Below, in pieces: positions 7,442 to 13,719 of a stretch of DNA of 13,719 nucleotides (the first letter of the stretch is position 1; the number at the start of each line of letters is the position of its first letter). The stretch comes from an uncultured Clostridium sp. GTDB lineage: Bacteria > Bacillota > Clostridia > TANB77 > CAG-508. Under the pieces are notes generated by a model. That model was not told the DNA's origin and ran no database searches. It worked only from the letters and a program-made list of their open reading frames with translations. The stretch lies in contig CALYZR010000004.1 of the NCBI GenBank assembly GCA_945610215.1, forward strand, positions 1-13,719, read 5' to 3'. The position numbers and the translations under genes were made by a program.

Positions 7442-7518
7442 TGTAGGGGGCAGACAATCCTATTTGGTCAAAACAAAAATATAATGAAAATGATATAGGG
7501 ACCGATGCCCTTGGTGAC
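7442..7518. repeat. Degenerate GTAGGGG-type repeat in the ATPase-platform gap
   Basis: This 140-base gap in an otherwise tight operon holds TGTAGGGGG (7442-7450) and a 22-base segment, 7497-7518, that matches 10705-10726 at 16 of 22 positions, all six differences being transitions. The base composition is more GC-rich than the flanks. It looks like one or two decayed copies of the element at 10702-10728. Confidence 0.55.
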
Positions 7519-7556
7519 TTATGGGAACAAATCAAAGAAGAGGTGAGAAACAAAAG

Positions 7557-9632
7557 ATGTCAAATCAAACAATATTATATTTTATGGCGGGTACTGTACT
7601 ATTGTTTCTTATTGTAGTTATTGCATATGCAATATTAAGAAAAAAAATGGGTAAAAGCGACATGAGAAGAATGAAAGAACTGCAAGAGGGAACAAAAGAA
7701 AAAAAATTCTCAACAGATGTAGCATATCAAAAATTGTACCTAATATATAATAAAATTCCTCTATTAAAAAGATATGTAAAAAAACTAAGAAGAAAAATTG
7801 AAATTATAAGTATAGAAGATGAATACATAACAAGAAGACAAACATCAAAAGTAATTACGAATTCACTACTAGTAATAATACCACTTACATTAGCAGTTTT
7901 CTTTTTTACAAAAGGAAATGCACTATTAAGAGTAATTCTATTAATGTTTGAGGTTTTCTTAATAGAAACAATAATGACTGGTATGGTAGACAAACTAGAT
8001 ACAAAATTATTAAAACAACAAATAGATTTCTTTGCAGAAATAAGACATGCATATCATGAGTTTAATATGGTAGAAGAAGCAATATATGAAGTTTCACAAA
8101 ATGATGAGTTAGAAGTTTCTCGCCAAGGAGAAAAAATATACGAAATATTAATATCAGATGATCCAGAAACAGAACTAGAAAAGTATTATGATGTTGCACC
8201 AAATAGCTATTTAAAAGAGTTTGCAGGTATTTCATATTTGACAAGAGAATTTGGAGATAGAACAATAGATGGAGCATCACTATACCTAAAAAACTTAAAT
8301 AATATTACACAAGAAATGCAATTAGAAATATTAAAAAGAGATAAATTAGACTATGTATTCCAAAGTTTATCTGTAATAGCAATGCTACCAGTATTGTGCT
8401 TACAACCATTAAGAAATTGGGCAGTATCAAACTTTAACTTTACAGCACAATTCTATGATGGAAAATTAGGATTAATTGCACAAATAGCATTAATAATAGT
8501 AACACTTATTTGTTACATATTAACAAGAAAATTAAAAGATAGTGGAGCAATAAAAGACGAATACAAAGATCCAAATAATGTATGGCAAATGAAACTATAC
8601 AAAAATCCAGTAGCAAAAAAAATTATAGATTTATTCATACCAAAAGAAAAAACAAAAGAATACAGAAAAATGATAAAATTAATGAAAGAATCTGCAACAA
8701 AGCAGAAACTGGAAACTGTGTATGTAAACAGACTTACAATATGTGTTGTCACTTTCTTATGTTCAATACTGCTATTTTTACAATTACACAATGTAGCAGT
8801 AGACTACGTATATAACGAACCAACATCAAACTATAACATAATGGGATCAATGTCAGAATCAGACCAAAAAGACGCAATGGAAGTAACAAAAGCACAAAAC
8901 ATTGTGTTAGATAAATTTAAAGGAAAAAGAAATACAACAGCTACGCAAATAGAAAGAGAAGTAAGAAACTTAAAATTATATCAAGAAGCAACAGAACAAG
9001 AAATTCAAAAAGCAGTAGAACAAATACAAGACAAACTACAAATAATAAATGCAGAATATTTAAAATGGTTTGAATTATTATTAGCATTTGTTTTTGCAGG
9101 AATAGGATATATGGGACCAAAACTAATGCTAATATTCCAAAAAATATTAAGACAATTAGAAATAGAAAACGAAATAATGCAGTTCCAAACAATAATACTA
9201 ATGCTTATGAAAATAGAAAGAGTAAATGTAGAAATAATACTAGAATGGCTAGAAAGATATGCAAATATATTTAAAGAACCTATAACAAAATGCGTTAACA
9301 ATTACGAAGCAGGCGCATGGGAAGCACTAGAAGAATTAAAAGAAGAAGTCGCTGCACCACAATTTATACGTATAGTAGAAAGCTTACAAGCAGCAGTAGA
9401 AAAAATACCTATTTCACAAGCCTTTGACGAATTAGACAATGAAAGAGAATATTACCAAGAAAAAAGAAAAGAAACAAACGAAAAACTTATATCAAGAAAA
9501 GGTTTAATAGGAAAAGTTGTAGGTTTTGCCCCAATGGTATTACTATTTGTAGGTTACTTAATTATTCCATTAGTTGTAATAGGATTCTTAAGTATGACAG
9601 AAGCATTTTCAACAATGGCTACATCTATATAA
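7557..9632 (+). CDS. Fused TadB-TadC-like platform protein with two GspF-type halves
   Basis: 691-residue multi-spanning membrane protein that would form the inner platform on which the CpaF-like ATPase acts. It has a first membrane helix at about 5-27, then two similar modules. Module one has helices near 100-142, a cytoplasmic helical stretch with the GspF-like QQIDFFAEIRHAYHEFNMVEEAI (154-176), and helices near 266-285 and 303-323. Module two has helices near 391-410 and 505-525, the matching MQFQTIILMLMKIERVNVEIIL (541-562), and a C-terminal helix pair near 655-682. Separate TadB and TadC proteins are usually about 300 residues each, so this length suits a fusion. The start chosen is ATG 7557 after AGAGGTGA; the in-frame ATG at 7521 lies in the repeat-bearing gap and lacks a ribosome site. 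The subunit genes begin 13 bases after its stop. Confidence 0.75.
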   Translation: MSNQTILYFMAGTVLLFLIVVIAYAILRKKMGKSDMRRMKELQEGTKEKKFSTDVAYQKLYLIYNKIPLLKRYVKKLRRKIEIISIEDEYITRRQTSKVITNSLLVIIPLTLAVFFFTKGNALLRVILLMFEVFLIETIMTGMVDKLDTKLLKQQIDFFAEIRHAYHEFNMVEEAIYEVSQNDELEVSRQGEKIYEILISDDPETELEKYYDVAPNSYLKEFAGISYLTREFGDRTIDGASLYLKNLNNITQEMQLEILKRDKLDYVFQSLSVIAMLPVLCLQPLRNWAVSNFNFTAQFYDGKLGLIAQIALIIVTLICYILTRKLKDSGAIKDEYKDPNNVWQMKLYKNPVAKKIIDLFIPKEKTKEYRKMIKLMKESATKQKLETVYVNRLTICVVTFLCSILLFLQLHNVAVDYVYNEPTSNYNIMGSMSESDQKDAMEVTKAQNIVLDKFKGKRNTTATQIEREVRNLKLYQEATEQEIQKAVEQIQDKLQIINAEYLKWFELLLAFVFAGIGYMGPKLMLIFQKILRQLEIENEIMQFQTIILMLMKIERVNVEIILEWLERYANIFKEPITKCVNNYEAGAWEALEELKEEVAAPQFIRIVESLQAAVEKIPISQAFDELDNEREYYQEKRKETNEKLISRKGLIGKVVGFAPMVLLFVGYLIIPLVVIGFLSMTEAFSTMATSI

Positions 9633-9645
9633 ATAGGAGGAATAT

Positions 9646-10251
9646 ATGGAAAACGCATCAAAAGCTTTGCTAATTGCGGGAGGAGTATTAATTGCAATAT
9701 TAATAATAAGTGTATTAGTTGTAACAATTAATATTATAAATTCAAATCAAAAAACACGAGAAGAAGCACTTGCAACAGAGCAATTAGTAGAATTTAATCA
9801 GAAATATGAAGCTTATAATAAAAAAGCTTTAAGAGGCACAGACATAATAACATTAATGAAAATGGCAATAGAAAATAATAACAAAATGGAAGCAACAAAT
9901 GTAGGGGAACAATACTTTATAAATGTAAAATTGATTTTAAAAAACGAATATAAGTCTACTAAAACTACAATTGATAAAGCAACAGGCGAAAAAAAAGTAG
10001 AAGACAAAGGAGAAAAAACTATTTCAGGCAAAATTAGCTTAGGGGATTGGGAGAAAAGTGGAAAGCTAACAATGCAAGACTATGTAGAGAATTTGTTTGG
10101 AGAATCTATAACAAAAAAGACAGAAACAAAGGATAAAATCATATATGAATATTCCCCACTAGCGAATTTGAAAAAGGCTGTTTTCACATGCACAAATGTT
10201 ACTTATAATAATAATGGGAGAATAATTGAACTTGAATTTGAGGAAAGGTAA
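9646..10251 (+). CDS. MENASKAL-type pilin-like protein 1 (201 residues)
   Basis: Small protein with one N-terminal membrane helix (about 6-28) right after MENASKALLIAGG, with no signal peptide or prepilin leader. The soluble part begins with EFNQKYEAYNKKALRGTDIITLM, a motif shared with the 10819 and 11583 products. It ends with VFTCTNVTYNNNGRIIELEFEE, which parallels the end of the 10819 product. A lysine/glutamate-rich insert (about 105-130) makes it the longest of the set. AGGAGG lies five bases upstream, and the preceding platform gene stops 13 bases before the start. By place and layout it is probably a minor or tip subunit of the Tad-like fibre; this is inference, since the family is recognised only from its neighbours and general pattern. 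Confidence 0.65.
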   Translation: MENASKALLIAGGVLIAILIISVLVVTINIINSNQKTREEALATEQLVEFNQKYEAYNKKALRGTDIITLMKMAIENNNKMEATNVGEQYFINVKLILKNEYKSTKTTIDKATGEKKVEDKGEKTISGKISLGDWEKSGKLTMQDYVENLFGESITKKTETKDKIIYEYSPLANLKKAVFTCTNVTYNNNGRIIELEFEER

Positions 10252-10270
10252 TATATAAAGGAGTTAATTT

Positions 10271-10696
10271 ATGGAAAACGCATCAAAAGCATTAATAATT
10301 GCAGGAGCAGTTTTAATAGGAATTTTAATAATTTCTATGGGAGTTTTACTTGCAACAACATTGCAAAAAACAGCAAGAACACATTATACTTCAATGAGCA
10401 CAAATGAAATCCAAAAATTTAATTCAGAAATAACAAAAAACTTTATAATAGAAAACGGAGAAACTCATATAACAGCCCAAGGAATAATAACATTAAAAAA
10501 TATTTTAAATACAGAAACATATAAAGACCTAGTTAAGGTAGATCCAAATTTAAATAATAAAATACCAAATGACGCAAATTTTTTAAGTAAATACGGGACC
10601 CAAAAGGATAATAATGGAATTAAGACATATAAAGTCACAACTGAATACAGTGACCAAGGAATGATAAACAGTATTATTATTACTATTGATATTTAA
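10271..10696 (+). CDS. MENASKAL-type pilin-like protein 2 (141 residues)
   Basis: Begins MENASKALIIAGAVLIGILIIS, a single membrane helix (about 7-30) directly at the N-terminus. The soluble part has IQKFNSEITKNF followed by ITAQGIITLKNIL, a weaker version of the FN..Y..Y / G..I.TL motif of the neighbours. It ends in a beta-rich segment (YKVTTEYSDQGMINSIIITIDI). AAAGGAG lies seven bases before the ATG. The first 20 bases of coding DNA are identical to those of the genes at 9646 and 11331, which points to recent duplication or gene conversion. It is followed by a repeat-bearing gap of 122 bases. Probable minor subunit of the fibre. Confidence 0.65.
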   Translation: MENASKALIIAGAVLIGILIISMGVLLATTLQKTARTHYTSMSTNEIQKFNSEITKNFIIENGETHITAQGIITLKNILNTETYKDLVKVDPNLNNKIPNDANFLSKYGTQKDNNGIKTYKVTTEYSDQGMINSIIITIDI

Positions 10697-10701
10697 ACAA
10701 A

Positions 10702-10728
10702 TGTAGGGGTCGACGTCCTCGGCGACCC
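10702..10728. repeat. GTAGGGG-type GC-rich repeat with internal hairpin
   Basis: TGTAGGGGTCGACG begins this short GC-rich island, which stands out from AT-rich flanks. GGGTCG (10707-10712) pairs with CGACCC (10723-10728) around a 10-base loop. A 22-base part matches the copy at 7497-7518 with transitions only. It lies just past the stop of the second pilin-like gene. There is no T-run, so it is not an obvious terminator. From memory, similar GTAGGGG elements are scattered in clostridial genomes; this was not checked. Confidence 0.6.
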
Positions 10729-10753
10729 GCACTCCAAAGACATTACTAAATAA

Positions 10754-10803
10754 TTGTAAAAAACTAAAAAAATCTTGCATAATATTACAAAAACTATTAT
10801 AAT
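10754..10803 (+). promoter_or_regulatory. Candidate internal promoter before the 10819 gene
   Basis: Two overlapping arrangements are visible. TTGTAA (10754-10759) with CATAAT (10778-10783) has an 18-base spacer and would leave a leader that includes the whole GGGAGG ribosome site. TTGCAT (10775-10780) with TATAAT (10798-10803) has an ideal 17-base spacer, but its start would fall within that ribosome site. AT-rich DNA gives such matches by chance, so this is tentative. Confidence 0.35.
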
Positions 10804-10818
10804 TAGGGAGGAATATAT

Positions 10819-11253
10819 TTGAAAAAATCATTTTTAATAATAACAGCAATAATACTAATTATAATATTTATAGTGTTAGGATATATTTTTGAAGCACAAG
10901 CAAAACAAAATCAAGCTATTTCATACAACAAACAATACGAAAACTATTTAGGAAAAGAAATATATGGAGCAGAAATAGCAACATTAATAAACAAAGTAAC
11001 AGAACAAAACGAAAGAAATAATGTTTTAAAAGATGAAAATGGATATTACATAGATAACGAAACAAACAGCATAAAAATAGATTTAAAAATGATAACAATA
11101 GATAAAACATATCCTATGGAATTAATATATAAAAATGATATTACAAACTTTGTAAAAAACTTTAATGTAATATTATTTAAATGCACAAATATAGAATATC
11201 ATCAAAAAACAGGAAAAATAAGCAAACTTATATTTGAGCAAGTAGAAAAATAA
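10819..11253 (+). CDS. Pilin-like paralog without the MENASKAL start (144 residues)
   Basis: Starts at TTG, seven bases after GGGAGG. The N-terminus MKKSFLIITAIILIIIFIVLGYIF is a basic-then-hydrophobic helix (about 4-24), different from the MENASKAL type. The soluble domain nevertheless matches the 9646 product: YNKQYENYLGKEIYGAEIATLI aligns with FNQKYEAYNKKALRGTDIITLM, and LFKCTNIEYHQKTGKISKLIFEQ aligns with its C-terminus. The conserved cysteine in the CTN motif is unpaired in this protein. It therefore belongs to the same subunit family with an exchanged membrane anchor. A repeat and a possible internal promoter precede it. It could be a minor subunit or a lipid-free membrane-held chaperone; no specific function can be assigned. 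Confidence 0.6.
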   Translation: MKKSFLIITAIILIIIFIVLGYIFEAQAKQNQAISYNKQYENYLGKEIYGAEIATLINKVTEQNERNNVLKDENGYYIDNETNSIKIDLKMITIDKTYPMELIYKNDITNFVKNFNVILFKCTNIEYHQKTGKISKLIFEQVEK

Positions 11254-11330
11254 ATTAGTTTTCAATATTTTTAGGACAAGTTTCTAAAAATCAAAAGATA
11301 AATATTAAAAATTCAAAGGAGGAATAGTTT

Positions 11331-11519
11331 ATGGAAAACGCATCAAAAGCTTTAATAATTGCAGGTGCAATATTAATATCAATTCTATTAATAAGTTTAG
11401 GAATTATAATGTTTAATGCATCAAAAGGAACAACAGACCAAGCTAGTGGTACTGCAAATGCAATGGAACAAGGAGCTCAAAAAGGAGTTAATTCAATTCA
11501 AAATTCATTAGGATTATAA
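11331..11519 (+). CDS. Short MENASKAL-type protein, candidate major pilin (62 residues)
   Basis: Consists of little more than MENASKALIIAGA, a membrane helix (about 7-29) and a short Gln/Ala/Ser-rich amphipathic tail (TDQASGTANAMEQGAQKGVN). This size and layout recall Flp-type major pilins (about 50-70 residues), although the Flp glutamate-tyrosine processing motif is absent. It has one of the best ribosome sites in the window (AAAGGAGG, eight-base spacing). A strong hairpin follows nine bases after the stop, an arrangement often seen after highly expressed subunit genes. The family's extra soluble domain is missing, either as an original simple form or through loss. Of the subunits here it is the best candidate for the repeating fibre unit; this role is inferred. 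Confidence 0.65.
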   Translation: MENASKALIIAGAILISILLISLGIIMFNASKGTTDQASGTANAMEQGAQKGVNSIQNSLGL

Positions 11520-11527
11520 TAAAAATT

Positions 11528-11561
11528 GTATAATGAACAAAATTTATTTTGTTCATTATAC
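11528..11561 (+). terminator. 15-bp hairpin after the short pilin gene
   Basis: GTATAATGAACAAAA (11528-11542) pairs perfectly with 11547-11561 around a TTTA loop. The stem is AT-rich and is followed by CTAAAATACT rather than a T-run, so it may protect the upstream mRNA 3' end or act as a leaky attenuator rather than a full terminator. The next subunit gene starts 21 bases later. Confidence 0.6.
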
Positions 11562-11582
11562 TAAAATACTAAGGAGTAAATT

Positions 11583-11969
11583 ATGGAAAATGCGTCAAAA
11601 GCTTTAATAATAGCAGGTTCAGTATTAATTGCTATTTTATTAATAAGTTTAGGATTAATGATATTTAAATCAACATCAGGTGTAACAGATCAAACACAAG
11701 AGCTTGGTAAGACTTTAGAAGTTCAACAATTTAATTCACAATTTCTTAAATATTGTGGAGAGTCAGTAAAAGGAAGCCAAGTAAGAACATTGTGTGAAGT
11801 TATAATTGCTAATAATTCAAATTCACAACATACAGTTACAATAGCCGAAAAAACAACTGCATCTGATATAAGTAGTTACAGAAATAGTATTTCAACTAAC
11901 AAAAGTTATAAAGTAGAAGCATCATACGAAAATGGATTAATAACAGCAATTAGTGTAACTCCTAAATAA
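11583..11969 (+). CDS. MENASKAL-type pilin-like protein 3 (128 residues)
   Basis: N-terminus MENASKALIIAGSVLIAILLIS forms the membrane helix (about 7-29). The protein is almost identical to the 62-residue protein through residue 28, then continues into a soluble domain. That domain holds VQQFNSQFLKYCGESVKGSQVRTLCEVIIANN, a clear version of the shared FN..Y..Y / G..V.TL motif, and a short beta-rich end. Two cysteines (C59 and C71) could form a disulfide outside the cell. AAGGAG lies six bases upstream. Its start DNA differs from the other copies by only two silent changes in the first 20 bases. It is a likely minor subunit that packs with the short major form through the same helix. Confidence 0.65.
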   Translation: MENASKALIIAGSVLIAILLISLGLMIFKSTSGVTDQTQELGKTLEVQQFNSQFLKYCGESVKGSQVRTLCEVIIANNSNSQHTVTIAEKTTASDISSYRNSISTNKSYKVEASYENGLITAISVTPK

Positions 11970-11998
11970 AAATAACTTAACCAAAAAGGAGAGATAAT

Positions 11999-12490
11999 AT
12001 GGAAAATGCGGTAGATGCTTTAAAAATTGCATTTGGTGTATTAGTATTTGTAATAGCACTTACAGTAGCGTTTGCCTTACTCTCTCAAGCAAAAGCAACA
12101 TCAGACATAATGCTATTTGCAAGTGATAAAACAAATTACTATACATATAATAAAGATGCAGATAATACAGAAGGAAGAATAGTAGGTGCAGATGTTGTAA
12201 TATCATCACTATATAGATATTATAAAGAATCAATAGTAGTTTATATAGTCGATGGCACAGACAAATACGAATTTAACACAGAAACAGATGGCGGACTATC
12301 ACAAAAAGAAAGAAAAAAAAGAGTTAACGAATGGATAGAAAAAAATTCAAGCATATTAAATGGTAATTTTTTAGAAACATTTGATGAAGTTAAAAAAAGT
12401 GGCGAATATATAGTAGAAGACGATGGTTCAGAACTTACAGTAAAATCAGGACAAACAAGTATATATATAACATATACAAAACAACCATAA
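11999..12490 (+). CDS. MENAVDAL-type pilin-like protein (163 residues)
   Basis: A diverged member starting MENAVDALKIAFGVLVFVIALTVAFALL, with one membrane helix (about 8-29). After a Lys/Tyr-rich link it has RIVGADVVISSLYRYYKESI, which resembles the G..V..L part of the family motif but lacks the preceding FN..Y. The rest is charged, with a possible helix around residues 100-115 (QKERKKRVNEWIEKNSSI), and a beta-rich end (VKSGQTSIYITYTKQ). AAGGAGAG stands six bases upstream. The gene lies between the third MENASKAL gene and a protein of different type, all on one strand with short gaps. Probable minor subunit; its distinct helix suggests a different place in the fibre, such as tip or base. Confidence 0.6.
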   Translation: MENAVDALKIAFGVLVFVIALTVAFALLSQAKATSDIMLFASDKTNYYTYNKDADNTEGRIVGADVVISSLYRYYKESIVVYIVDGTDKYEFNTETDGGLSQKERKKRVNEWIEKNSSILNGNFLETFDEVKKSGEYIVEDDGSELTVKSGQTSIYITYTKQP

Positions 12491-12526
12491 AAAGGATGTA
12501 AAATATAAAATAGGAGGTTTCTTATT

Positions 12527-13054
12527 ATGTCAGACACATTAATAACAATTATTGCAATATTTTTAGCAGCAGTTTTAATGTTTGTATTTCCGTTAATGGC
12601 AGTATCAAACAATCAAGAAGATGTAACACAATTAGCGGTAACAGAAGCAACACAAGAATTTGTAAACAAAGCTGCAACAAAAGGCAAAATTACACAAGAA
12701 GATTATGATGCTTATGTGCAAACATTAGGAGCAACAGGAAATACTTATGATATAAAATTAGAAGTACAACATTTAGACGAAAATCCAGGTAAAAAAACTG
12801 GTACAACATCAGGAGATATGATAGGAGAAAATGTTAGATATTCAACATTTACAGACGAAATATTAAAATCTTTTAATGATGATGGCAATGGAAAATATTC
12901 ACTATCAAAAGGCGATAATGTTATAGTAACAGTAAACAACACAAACACAACATTAGCCCAATTATTAAGAAACTTCGTGTATAAAGTAACAGGTTCAGAC
13001 ACATATCAAATAGGAGCAAGCGCTTCTGCTTTGGTTGTAAGTAATGGAAAATAA
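12527..13054 (+). CDS. Membrane-anchored Tad-locus protein, possibly TadE/minor-pilin-like (175 residues)
   Basis: One N-terminal membrane helix (about 4-26: TLITIIAIFLAAVLMFVFPLMA) is followed by an outside domain. Residues about 34-48 (TQLAVTEATQEFVNK) and ITQEDYDAYVQTLGATGNTYDIKLEVQH (about 52-79) form a segment I recall from small proteins beside TadA-like ATPases in Clostridia; this is memory, not a search. A Gly/Asn-rich charged part and a C-terminal strand-helix end follow. It lacks the MENASKAL start and the family soluble motif. AGGAGG lies eight bases upstream. A long hairpin follows the stop. The layout suits a minor pilin or TadE-like pseudopilin. Confidence in the gene is high, in the role moderate. 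Confidence 0.6.
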   Translation: MSDTLITIIAIFLAAVLMFVFPLMAVSNNQEDVTQLAVTEATQEFVNKAATKGKITQEDYDAYVQTLGATGNTYDIKLEVQHLDENPGKKTGTTSGDMIGENVRYSTFTDEILKSFNDDGNGKYSLSKGDNVIVTVNNTNTTLAQLLRNFVYKVTGSDTYQIGASASALVVSNGK

Positions 13055-13077
13055 AAATGCATAAAGATGCATATTTC

Positions 13078-13133
13078 TAATGTCTCACATAAGGGGAACA
13101 ACACAGCATATGTTATCCTTATGTGAGACATTA
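13078..13133 (+). terminator. 17-bp hairpin between the last two genes
   Basis: TAATGTCTCACATAAGG (13078-13094) pairs perfectly with 13117-13133 around a 22-base loop. It lies 24 bases after the stop of the 12527 gene. No T-run follows, only TTAAAAATAT, so full termination is uncertain. It could be an attenuator, an mRNA-stabilising structure or the core of a small palindromic repeat. A smaller ATGCAT/ATGCAT pair sits just ahead at 13057-13072. Confidence 0.5.
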
Positions 13134-13196
13134 AAAATATGTACCTTAAATTTTAAATAAAATAAATTCTTAAGCAAAAAATAATGAGGTGAAGCA

Positions 13197-13719
13197 ATGA
13201 AATTACAAAACATGACAGTAATATTTATAATAATAATGATACCAATAATAGTAGTTGTATCATATTATATAGGACTTCAAATTAATACTATAACAATGCA
13301 AAAAGATTATACTGTAAAATTGCAAACAGCTGCAAAAGATTCAATACAAGCATTAGAAATAAATACAGTAGAATGGAACAGTGCTTCTTCTAATTTAGCA
13401 GATTCAAAAAGAAGAGACGTATTAGCGGCTATAAACACCTTTACAACAAGCTTAGCAAATAGCATGGGAATAGGTGGAGCAGGAAAAGGAAGAATACAAA
13501 CATACATACCAGCAATAGCATATACAATGTATGATGGATATTACATATATTCAGCATCATTAATGAAAGACCAAGATACAACTGAAAAAGACGAAAATGG
13601 TAATGATGTAGATTATGGCAGAACGCAGTTCGATGAAAATAATAAAATTAACTATAAAGAAACTTCTTCATACCAATACATACTAAAACCATACTCACCA
13701 TATTCAGCAAGATATGCAA
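13197..13719 (+). CDS. Single-helix secreted-domain protein, 3'-partial at the window edge
   Basis: Starts with ATG 13197, five bases after GAGGTG, and stays open for 174 codons to the window end. The N-terminus MKLQNMTVIFIIIMIPIIVVVSYYIGL is a membrane anchor (about 7-27). The outside part has an amphipathic helix with LQTAAKDSIQALEINTVEWNS, then NLADSKRRDVLAAINTFTTSL, and the aromatic segment YIPAIAYTMYDGYYIYSAS (about 103-121). The end is polar and Tyr-rich. It differs from the MENASKAL family and is longer, so it may be a large minor subunit or tip/adhesion protein of the same locus. I recall similar proteins next to Tad-like clusters in uncultured Clostridia but cannot confirm this. No catalytic motif is seen. 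Confidence 0.6.
   Translation, partial: MKLQNMTVIFIIIMIPIIVVVSYYIGLQINTITMQKDYTVKLQTAAKDSIQALEINTVEWNSASSNLADSKRRDVLAAINTFTTSLANSMGIGGAGKGRIQTYIPAIAYTMYDGYYIYSASLMKDQDTTEKDENGNDVDYGRTQFDENNKINYKETSSYQYILKPYSPYSARYA

Noticed and set aside
7521..7556. Start of the platform protein at ATG 7521
   Set aside because: The first 12 codons come from the repeat-flanked gap and lack a ribosome site, while ATG 7557 has AGAGGTGA upstream and leads directly into a membrane helix.
8582..8815. A 77-codon plus-strand open frame within the TadBC-like gene
   Set aside because: It lies in another frame of a long membrane protein gene, is Lys/Asn-rich and has no ribosome site.
9646..11620. The repeated gene starts as a CRISPR-like or direct-repeat array
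   Set aside because: The repeated 20-base segment is the beginning of paralogous coding sequences at irregular distances of several hundred bases; there are no spacers and no cas genes.

Overview
The window comes from an AT-rich, spore-forming Firmicute, most likely an uncultured member of the Clostridia. The evidence is a typical alpha/beta small acid-soluble spore protein, strong AGGAGG ribosome sites (some before TTG starts), AGA-dominated arginine codons and the lack of outer-membrane genes. TGA acts as a stop at the end of the HAD gene, so the standard bacterial code fits.

Bases 1-1376 hold most of an ABC-F ATPase gene that looks damaged. The first P-loop is missing at the window edge. 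At the 3' end, two in-frame stops cut off a still readable C-terminal tail. Bases 1377-1630 have no gene but contain four stacked hairpins, the last a likely terminator. The spore protein gene (1833 down to 1636, minus strand) and a Cof-type HAD phosphatase gene (2012-2884, plus strand) diverge from a shared promoter region.

From 3006 to the right edge, all genes lie on the plus strand and form one long Tad-like (tight-adherence / type IV pilus-related) assembly locus. The order is: a CpaB/RcpC-like SAF-domain protein; two diverged MinD/CpaE-like proteins, one without a P-loop; a CpaF/TadA secretion ATPase broken by one extra base inside Walker A; a fused TadB-TadC-like platform protein with two GspF-type halves; then a run of eight small proteins with an N-terminal membrane helix. 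Four of these eight begin with MENASKAL and share nearly identical DNA there, and a fifth begins MENAVDAL. Several also share a soluble-domain motif, so they look like an expanded family of pilin-like subunits. The 62-residue member is followed directly by a 15-bp hairpin and is the best candidate for the major subunit.

Inferred working model: the CpaF-like ATPase drives the TadBC-like platform to extract and stack the small helix-anchored subunits. The MinD-like pair and the SAF protein would handle placement or envelope passage. No secretin, prepilin peptidase or sortase gene is in the window. Intergenic gaps inside the locus carry related GTAGGGG-type repeats and strong hairpins that may set subunit ratios. 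The right edge cuts through the last gene.
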